NCBI GenBank assembly: GCA_951802425.1 | Contig: OX637799.1 | Span: 1,674,001 to 1,738,000, forward strand | DNA: 64,000 bases | Direction of reading: 5' to 3' | Source: Clavaria fumosa | Lineage: Eukaryota; Basidiomycota; Agaricomycetes; Agaricales; Clavariaceae | Shown: piece by piece, positions 57,201-64,000 of the stretch | Position numbering within the stretch: the first letter of the stretch is position 1 | How the letters are laid out: the number at the start of each line of letters is the position of its first letter | Made by a program: the position numbers and the translations under genes | Notes under the pieces: model-generated | What the model was told of the DNA's origin: nothing | Seen by the model: the letters and a program-made list of their open reading frames with translations, nothing else | The model's database searches: none

Positions 57201-58364
57201 GGGGTTAGCTGTGTAGTTCCCTTGGTGCAGGTGCCCTGCCTTGACTCCCGCAATAAGCGCGGTTGAAGAGAGGTACTGGATTGTGCAGAAGGAGTTGAGG
57301 GGTATTTCATGTATCAAGAGGGAAACAAGATCTCACATCCTCGTACAACTCTGGTTCTTTTGTTGCGCGTTCCGTTGAATCCTCTTCAGTGCCCGACAAT
57401 AAATCCAGCAACTGGCAACGAACGGATTGCGGCAACGTTTCCACGAATGCCTTCACTGTTTAGTTGAATGAGCGGCCTGAGTAGCATGTTCTAAAGTTTG
57501 TGCACCTGAGAGGCATGGAATCCCTTCCAGATGCGCTTTCTGCTTATTCTCCGCGTCCTCTGTGATCAGCACAACTGTGGGTACTTGCGGCGAATCCGAG
57601 TCAAGAATGTTGGGGCCGCGACGGGAAATCCGTCGACTGAGAGGGAGGTGAGCGTTGAACCATGCTGTTGCTCTTCGGATGCCTATGATCGATACGAAAA
57701 GAAAGGGAAGGATGTCAATTCATAACGACCTACTTCGGTCATTCCGGTCATTTGGACTTTCACCGTCCTCGCGCACGACCGCCGTCTCTCTGGAGATAGC
57801 ATCCTAGATTAAACCAAGTCTGTGGAACGGTATGAAATCTCACGTTCGATACTCGTTATAGAAGACATGCACGCTCTTGCCTTGGAGTTGAGGCAAGGCC
57901 TTGAGGCGGTGATACAACGGAAGGGAGCGATGGCGGACTTCTTCCATGACAGTTTGTAGAATAATGAACGGGCAAGTGAGCAAAGGTGATTCAAGCATAT
58001 CCATCTCCAAAGAGGACTCAGCATAGCTTGAGATGGTAAGTCAACCGGACATACCTGTCTGAGAAATACATTGGTGTCTGGAATGATATAGTAGCCATTG
58101 GGGAAGTGCTCGTTTTGTATATAACCAGCGGTAGGCAATAAGGACTGTGCCCGAGGACAAAATGTACAGTCTTGAGTACCACAAGGAATGTCGTCCCTGA
58201 GATATCTTTCTCGCAACACTTTGTAAATGGCTCAGTTTGCGTCAATTGAATGAGGAGATTGGAGGACCTTTGCTGACTCTGCCTCCTTTCGATTTTTTGA
58301 AGAACTTGCGTTGAATGACAAGAGTCTCAGTGTTGGAACGCTTTCGAATCTGTATATCCACCAT
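54283..58364 (-). CDS. dis3: DIS3 / RRP44, catalytic exosome ribonuclease
   Basis: Exo- and endoribonuclease of the RNA exosome. It starts [20 protein letters not shown] at 58364. Domains in order: the CR3 Cys motif ([12 protein letters not shown]); the PIN domain with [12 protein letters not shown] and [20 protein letters not shown]; cold-shock domains ([20 protein letters not shown]). The RNB domain has [18 protein letters not shown], whose Asp residues bind magnesium, then [22 protein letters not shown]-terminal S1 domain ([19 protein letters not shown]) ends LGLLGLVR at the TGA at 54283-54285. Both nuclease sites look intact. More than ten introns; I did not resolve every join in 55.0-57.6 kb. 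Confidence 0.93.
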
Positions 58365-58569
58365 GATCGGTCGAGCTGTCAAGGAGGACACGCCTTGAGT
58401 GACGCGTTGTCACAGTGTGCCGCGCGCCTGAAAAACTGGCCGCCCCGACGCGCCAGCAAAAATTATCAAATTACATTGTCGTCCTCGTCATCGTCGTCGT
58501 TCTCCAAAAGTGTTCTGGCTCTTCTACCAATTACTCCTCCTTAATTCATTCCACACGACGCTCACAAAG
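58365..58569. promoter_or_regulatory. 205-base divergent promoter
   Basis: Separates the start codons of DIS3 and the Mit_KHE1 gene. Contains a (TCG/TCA)n pyrimidine-rich stretch near 58480-58502. No individual site can be assigned. Confidence 0.45.
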
Positions 58570-59951
58570 ATGGCAGCTGTTACCGCACCCGTTAAAGCCA
58601 TAAGCTCTATGCGCATCATCGCCTTACCCCTTCTTCGCGCACACCACCGCCAGCCGCACGCGTCATCATCGCCGTCGCACCCCACAAAAAGCCAAAACTT
58701 GACGTACTTCCACTTCCAAATCGATACTCCAGGCAAGAGGAATCAAACCGGTCTCATGACATGGGTGACCGCGAAAACGGCGAACTTCTGGGCCAGCCTC
58801 GGTCGGCGAGAGGAAGGGAGCTGGCAGGTGAGAGTCTCGACATCTTCCTTGAAATTTTCTTGGCTTGCACGGAACCCACGTTTCCAAAGCCCCAAACCGC
58901 GTAGTTTCGCAACCTTTTTTTTCCCTGTGCACCCAGACTTGAAGCTGGTTCTTTCTTTTTCATCATGGTTCACCTTTCTGGAACACCTTCTCGTTCTGAC
59001 ACAAGCTACACTAATAAACACCTCTACCTCTCAGCTTAAATTATATCGGTACGGCGAACGGCTCGTAGATCGGATAGACTTTGAAGAGCTAGCTCTCAAG
59101 AGCATAGATCCTTCCCTGGGTCCGAGGCTCTCAAGTCCAGACTTTGGCAGTAAACGGCACGGAGGTCTAGAAAAGGGTGTCCCACAGCTTGAGGTGCGCA
59201 TATACACCTCGTCCTAGGCATGCCTCGTTCATGTGTTGGCCGTTCTGGCTTCAATTGACAGATCCCGCTCATTCACCCCCCATCCATAATAAAGCCATCG
59301 CCGTCCTGCGACACTCACCCCTCGCTTCGAGAGCTTCGAGCGCTGCTTGCAACAAGAACGCCCCGACATCGTAAAGGCTTTTACGCTTGGGCTATCGTCG
59401 CCCCGTTCACCATACCATTTGCCCTCATTCGTGAGTTTCTGTCGACTGCGGTTCTTTCTGTCTCATTGTGTTTATGCGCCCTTTTCTTTCAGCGCTAATA
59501 CCAAATTTGCCATTCTTTTTCTGTGCTTGGAGATCTTGGTCTCATTACAGAGGTGTAGCGTAATTTTTCCTGCTACGTTGTCGGCTTATTCATGCGTTTC
59601 ACAACAGCATATAGAGCATCTCAATACCTGGACCGGTTGCTCTCAAACGGGGCGATTGTGCCGCGCTCCAGCACTGAGCTGGATGACCTTTACGCGGAGC
59701 AGAAAAAGTCACGCATAGCGCTGACTCATGAGGCTGAGACCGAGGCGGAGGCGCGAGCTGACGCTGGTGCTAACGAACAAGACCGACCTGGATCGTCACC
59801 ACAATCACCGCCGCCACCACCTCGGCTGTTACTCACGCACGACGCGATCCCGCGCGTGCTAACACTGTTCGACTTGTCCATATCCGCCGGTGCAGACATG
59901 TATCGTGCTGTGGAGCAGGCAAGGGTGCGGGCGGGCAACGCGGGCAAGTGA
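58570..59951 (+). CDS. mitochondrial K+/H+ exchange-related protein (Mit_KHE1 family)
   Basis: Family implicated in potassium-proton exchange across the inner mitochondrial membrane. It starts MAAVTAPVKAISSMRIIALP. Blocks in order: LTYFHFQIDTPGKRNQTGLM, TWVTAKTANFWASLGRREEG then SWQ, YRYGERLVDRIDFEELALKS (the GxxLxDRIxxEExALKSID signature), KGFYAWAIVAPFTIPFALIP and LIPNLPFFFCAWRSWSHYRA. A Glu/Ala-rich tail follows the membrane segments and ends at the TGA at 59949-59951. Five or six exons. Mitochondrial location is from the family; the N terminus is compatible with a short presequence. Confidence 0.85.
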
Positions 59952-60468
59952 CGCGCCTCTAGGAGGTTAGGCGGATGCTAGGGAAGTGGTTCTTAGCGTA
60001 GGTCATTGCACTGAGGCCTGTGGTGATGTCATAGAACAATGTGCCACCTAGCAATAGACATGCATGATGAGATTAGTGGACAATACTAACTCTGCACTAT
60101 AGTTCTTGTTAGGCTTGCATTTCATTTTCACCATAGACAATGAGCTACAGCTCATGTGGACTGACAGATCCTGTCAACATGCAACATTCACCACTCATGA
60201 AACCTATTCAGGCCAGCTTCACTGTATGTCTGCTCAATACTTCATAGCAAGGCTATCCCTCATGTTGAATAGGTGGCGGGCGGGCCGCAGTGGCAGTGGG
60301 CATGATCCTAATAATTTGCAAATTGATCTCACCTTGTTGGATCGAGCAACGATAACGTACAAAAATTTCAGGTCATGCCACAACTAGTTTCCTATCAACT
60401 ACCACTGGCAAATCACTAGTGCTGTCCCCTTTGCTACCTGTATTCCGACTCGTCTCGCTTCTCGAAAT
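59952..60468. other. intergenic
   Basis: 517 bases between two forward genes. The one long forward frame (60106-60387) has no recognisable motif and unlike codon use. Probably 3' end of one gene and promoter of the next. Confidence 0.5.
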
Positions 60469-61512
60469 ATGAATTCCGAGTCAGCACCGCCCCATAGTCG
60501 ACCAACGCGTGCAGAGCTCGCGCACTTCTATCCTTCGAGACTCACTTGGGAACACCTCAAGACCATCATCGCTCACGAGTGAGCCCCCGGCTTGCTGCAC
60601 ATGGTTTCTTACTGATTGCTACGTAGTAAACTACGTCTTTTACAACGAAACAAGGCGCTGCAGGCCAGATACCAGCTGTGGTCAGAACGTGTGACGAACG
60701 AGTATGGCACCATGGGTGAGTCTTGATAAAGGACATCCCGACTTGTGATACTCAGACTTGCAAGCCAATTATGTATTGAAGCGTCGATTGCAGTGGGGCA
60801 GGCCTGACTCCCTCGCTGTTATCTCTTCCGTCGTGGACAGCCACTCACTTCAAGTTGAGAACAAGGCAGACTTCAGGACTGGGATCAACGGGTCACTTCC
60901 AACTGTCCCACCTGGTTCACCGCCGCACTTCACAGCGGAGGCACCTCCATCATTGGTCAGCATCATTCAGAACGATTGGCCCTATTCCAGTACGTCGAAC
61001 TTCTCGTCTAACCATCAAGGGCTTAAATTTTCGCGAAGCCCCGTCAGACGTTGAAAGCTCTATCATCTGGACTGTGCTTCCGATATTTCATCCTTCGGTC
61101 CACCCGCCCGAGCTTCTTGACCGCTTGAGAGATTTTGGTTTTTTCGGATTTACGGGCTTAACCGCACCCCTGCCTCCAGCTGCGGATCTCCTGACGTGTC
61201 TCCCTGCACTCTCGGAATGGGGTTTTTCTGAGGCAGATCTCATCTTGGACAGTGGACTCGAAAATCACCTGCTTTCTGAGGAACTACAGAAGAAGTTAGA
61301 GCAAGTGAGGGAAGAAGTGAGCGCATTTGTGGAGAAGAGATGGAACCAGGACCAATGGGAGACCGCTTGGTGGGTCAATCCACTGGTAAACATCAACACT
61401 CCCTGCATAAAAGCATGAAAACCGACTCTCATATTCACAGAAGTGTCAGAGTATCCCTGAACTGACTCATATACACGTACTTGCGAAGCCTAAACAATCT
61501 CGGGTCTGTTAG
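60469..61512 (+). CDS. DUF3605 family protein
   Basis: Fungal family of unknown function. It starts MNSESAPPHSRPTRAELAHF. Then LTWEHLKTIIAHD, KLRLLQRNKALQARYQLWSE, and the family block IIQNDWPYS followed by SSIIWTVLPIFHPSVHPPEL. The C-terminal signature is WETAWWVNPLKCQSIPELTH and IHVLAKPKQ, ending RVC at the TAG at 61510-61512. The invariant pieces (DWPYS, W.VNP..CQS.P...H.HV) are all present. Five exons. No catalytic motif is known for this family. Confidence 0.85.
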
Positions 61513-62233
61513 AATTGCATCTGGAACGTAGATCATTGCTTAGTATAGAAATCCCCTTTCCTAGATTGACAATTGTCAACATTAACCAGTTGCACAATTT
61601 TTTCAGTTCTCCTGATCTCTTTCTCACACCCTTCGATGGTGTGGTTGGAGAAGGAATCACATATTATAGTAATAATCATAATGATTGCATGATATGAAGT
61701 CCAAGTGAGTTCCACCCATACTATCCTTGCGTATTTGTACATGTAATTGCGTTGCCGAATGGGCGACACGAAGAGGGCTTACAAGGAACTGACGCAATGC
61801 GGATTTATCTATGCTAAGGATGACAGCCCGTTTCGAATTATGGCCAGACTCCCCAAGCCTCACGATCTCTATGCGACTTGGAGGGCCAGAAGTACTCCTG
61901 CGACATCGACGGAGTCGACTGGTCTGGACTTCAAGTCGAAGTTACTGACCAGATACAAATTCGTGAGGGAACAAGTGAGATTTCTTGTTTCACAGCATTG
62001 ACAGGTGTCTCCGAACCACCACCCGGCTGTCGGCGTCCTCTGCCGAGGCCATGAGTGCCTGGTCGGCTAGTAGAGCGCGGTGGTAGTACGGTAGGAGACG
62101 ATATTGTGCTCGGCGAGTCGGTGCTGTTCGCTCGCGTCGGCCGACTAGTGTGATATTTTAAGGGGGGGATGTATCTTTTCACGTGATTATGTGGCCCTTT
62201 CTTTCTTACCTTTGAGAGCGAGGTCATCCGAGC
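61513..62233. other. intergenic with polypurine tract and TCACGTGA box
   Basis: 721 bases. A forward frame at 61747-62001 has no recognised domain. A polypurine run (AAGGGGGGGAT, about 62159-62170) is followed by TGTATC, the arrangement found beside the 3' LTR of retrotransposons, but no LTR end or integrase remnant is evident. The palindrome TCACGTGA at 62179-62186 lies 47 bases before the next start codon and is a plausible bHLH-factor site. Confidence 0.4.
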
Positions 62234-62586
62234 ATGGGCAGATCAGCAAAGGTTCACAAAAGGACCCGAGTACGTCTTCTTTTCAAACGGCGGAGAAGAA
62301 CGCTTACCCCTTTCTCATGCATTTTCTATGTACTTCGCTTGCGTTACACTGCCACCAGACACTCAAAGCTTTGCCTAAAGCTCAGCACGAAACGAAGGTG
62401 GCAGATGTTCAAGAGGCTGCCAAGCGAGCAACGCGAGAAGCGAAGCGGACTCGCAAAGAGTCTAGAGCCGGGGCCGGCAAGAACGTGAGCGGTGGGCGTG
62501 TGCTCGGGGAAGCAGACTACGTGACCCTGCCTCGCGGGCGGTCGACGAAAAGCACGGCAGGAAGCGCTCAAGCTGCCTCCGAGTGA
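62234..62586 (+). CDS. small basic protein, probable nucleolar/ribosome-biogenesis type
   Basis: Two exons (62234-62269 and 62359-62586) with an 89-base GT-AG intron join in phase 0 to 87 residues. It starts MGRSAKVHKRTR and continues TLKALPKAQHETKVADVQEA, AKRATREAKRTRKESRAGAG. The end has GRVLGEADYVTLPRGRSTKS then TAGSAQAASE. The MGRSAK.HKR start and a late LGxADYVxL block recur in fungal hypothetical proteins as I remember them. The lysine/arginine content suggests RNA or nucleolar association; no function is established. The unspliced frame hides this gene. Confidence 0.7.
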
Positions 62587-62953
62587 CTAACGAAGAGGTG
62601 GTGCATAGTTCCCGACGATACGATCACTTGTGAGGTACAGTGATGTGCACATCACCCCTCTGCTAATAATTCGCGACAACCGCAGATCCGACCCCACGGG
62701 TGTTTTGTCCCGATTTCCTTGCGACTGCCATCTCTTTTTGATTCGCTTCATCATGAATGATCGAACGAGTACACCGCTACCGTACTGAACATCACTACCA
62801 CACCGAATGTCGCTTGCGAACTCAATATTGCTGCTGCGCAGAATAGTTATCATAGTGGTATATTGGGGGGATAAGAAATTCATATCTATGCAAATGGACA
62901 TTGTACGTGTCTTAGAACAGTCGAGAAGAGTCGAACGCCGGAATAGAAACGCC
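62587..62953. other. convergent intergenic region
   Basis: 367 bases between the small basic protein and the stop of the minus-strand membrane protein. No supported gene. Confidence 0.5.
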
Positions 62954-64000
62954 TCATATTTGGCGACTCGTATCGCTGGACTTTTCGCGCACTATCGGGG
63001 AATCTAACCTGATCTGACCGCGATAAATCGTACGCGATAGTTTCGGAATGGCAGGCAATGGGCGAGAAGGCGGCGTATTCGGCACAACACGAAGAAGAGT
63101 TCGACGCGTCGCTGTGGTAGTCGTTTCCGCCCTGGCGTTCGGCATGACTTGTGTCTCACGCCACGCGGTGGCACAACGCCCCTCCACCACACGGGGGCGT
63201 GGTTCGTAGAGCGCGGGATCCGACTCGTGGTACGAGAAGGGGATCAGCGACAGGAGGCTTGCATTCCGCCGCGGCCGAGGAGGGGGCGGATGCGAGCGGG
63301 GTGGTGTTGGCAGCGGCGAGTTGTGGACGGCCTCAGGAACGTCTGCCGGTCCGGGATCATCGCGCCTGCGCTGTAGCATTGTGTTAATCGGAGGCGGACG
63401 GCGGACGACCATTTTTTGGCTCGAGGCGCCTAGCGCCTGGGAAGGCTTCGCAGGAGAGACGCTATTAGATTGCTTCTCCAGGGGTGCTGGGGTCATTGTC
63501 ATTGTCGTCGTTGTCGCCGTTGACGGCGCCTCCTCCGCTTGAACTTGAGCGGCTGGCGCTGAAGCGGGGACTGAAGAAGGGGTGTCCGAGGACGATACGT
63601 CTACTTTATCCAGCGGAAGAAATATTTCAATATCCTTTTGCGAAGTATCGATGAGCTTGGAGATCCCCCGCCTTCGCCCTAGCAGTTTCGCCCAGCGAGA
63701 ATGGAAACTGGAGTGGCTCCGACTCGGTTCCGTGTGGTCCGATCCTTTCTCACTGTCTCCCGGTGATCGTTTCCTTGGCAAGCAGCGTCTGTGCAAGAAG
63801 CAGTATAAGATGGAAATTATGTTTAACATCAGAGCGAGGGTCGCTAAGGAGATTGCGACGACGACAAGGGCTGGCCTGCTGTTAAGGAGAAAGATATCAG
63901 ACCGCCGCGGTACGGAATGATGATGAGATGCGCCTACCGCACAGATGGGAGGTCGTTCGACCCATCGAATGAGGAGACCAGCTGTTGGAATTCGGAGGGA
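62954..64000 (-). CDS. single-span membrane protein with long disordered tail (runs off the window)
   Basis: The minus-strand frame is open from a stop at 62954-62956 to the window edge, so the N terminus is missing. Near the edge one hydrophobic span is visible, ALVVVAISLATLALMLNIIS then ILYCFLHRRC, followed by a basic stop-transfer segment. The remaining 250 residues are Pro/Ser/Thr/Arg-rich and disordered, with RRPPPINTMLQRRRDD and NTPPSRPLPAIPKLSRTIYR. The proline motifs PPPP and SRPLPAIP could bind SH3 domains. No family recognised. An intron acceptor at the AACAG just upstream of the membrane span is possible. Confidence 0.6.
   Translation of the reverse strand, partial: SLRIPTAGLLIRWVERPPICAVGASHHHSVPRRSDIFLLNSRPALVVVAISLATLALMLNIISILYCFLHRRCLPRKRSPGDSEKGSDHTEPSRSHSSFHSRWAKLLGRRRGISKLIDTSQKDIEIFLPLDKVDVSSSDTPSSVPASAPAAQVQAEEAPSTATTTTMTMTPAPLEKQSNSVSPAKPSQALGASSQKMVVRRPPPINTMLQRRRDDPGPADVPEAVHNSPLPTPPRSHPPPPRPRRNASLLSLIPFSYHESDPALYEPRPRVVEGRCATAWRETQVMPNARAETTTTATRRTLLRVVPNTPPSRPLPAIPKLSRTIYRGQIRLDSPIVREKSSDTSRQI

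Noticed and set aside
1..64000. tRNA, rRNA or CRISPR features
   Set aside because: Scanning by eye found no B-box-type GGTTCGANTCC with a matching acceptor stem, no rRNA-like stretch and no regularly spaced direct repeats. Short RNA genes could still be missed.

Overview
This window is nuclear DNA of a filamentous fungus, most likely a mushroom-forming basidiomycete (Agaricomycete). The evidence is gene-dense DNA in which nearly every gene is cut by short introns of about 48-95 bases, the presence of a VWA-Vint protein, DUF3605 and Mit_KHE1 proteins, and a fungal RNA triphosphatase of the Cet1 type. I rebuilt exon joins by hand from splice signals, reading frame and family alignment. Where I give protein lengths, the exon sum is a multiple of three. 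I found no rRNA, tRNA or CRISPR array.

Layout. 1-8.4 kb: the end of a Ulp2/SENP-type SUMO protease, a glutamine-rich single-span membrane protein (minus strand) and SMC6. 8.5-12.3 kb: a VWA-Vint protein and a homeodomain gene (HD-A). 12.6-16.7 kb: a small mitochondrial membrane protein, COX20, a Cdc25-like rhodanese phosphatase (minus) and mitochondrial porin. 16.9-26 kb: mRNA 5'-triphosphatase, a RAD60/ESC2 SUMO-like-domain protein (minus), a PAXBP1/GCFC protein and a HAUS6-like augmin subunit (minus). 26.6-33.6 kb: an aquaglyceroporin, a polytopic membrane protein (minus), a second homeodomain gene (HD-B) and a DUF4743-Nudix hydrolase (minus). 33.9-39.1 kb: viperin, a small fungal protein of unknown function, a PRX5-type peroxiredoxin and a DCAF4-like WD40 protein. 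About 39.1-42.7 kb has no convincing gene. 42.7-53 kb: an RA-PH adaptor, POB3 of FACT, alpha-actinin and cofilin. 53.1-64 kb: a possible TLDc fragment, DIS3 of the exosome, a Mit_KHE1 protein, a DUF3605 protein, a small basic protein and a membrane protein that runs off the end.

Functional themes. Three SUMO or SMC5/6-related genes (ULP2-like, SMC6, RAD60-like) lie within 20 kb. Several mitochondrial genes sit together at 12.6-16.7 kb. Three actin genes (RA-PH, alpha-actinin, cofilin) lie within 10 kb. The most interesting items are a fungal viperin whose third intron appears to use a GA-AG boundary and which is divergent from a Nudix hydrolase; two homeodomain paralogues 19 kb apart that share an intron position and both lack the invariant Asn51; and an unusual number of micro-exons (10, 12, 16, 19, 25 and 30 bases), some of them splitting catalytic motifs.
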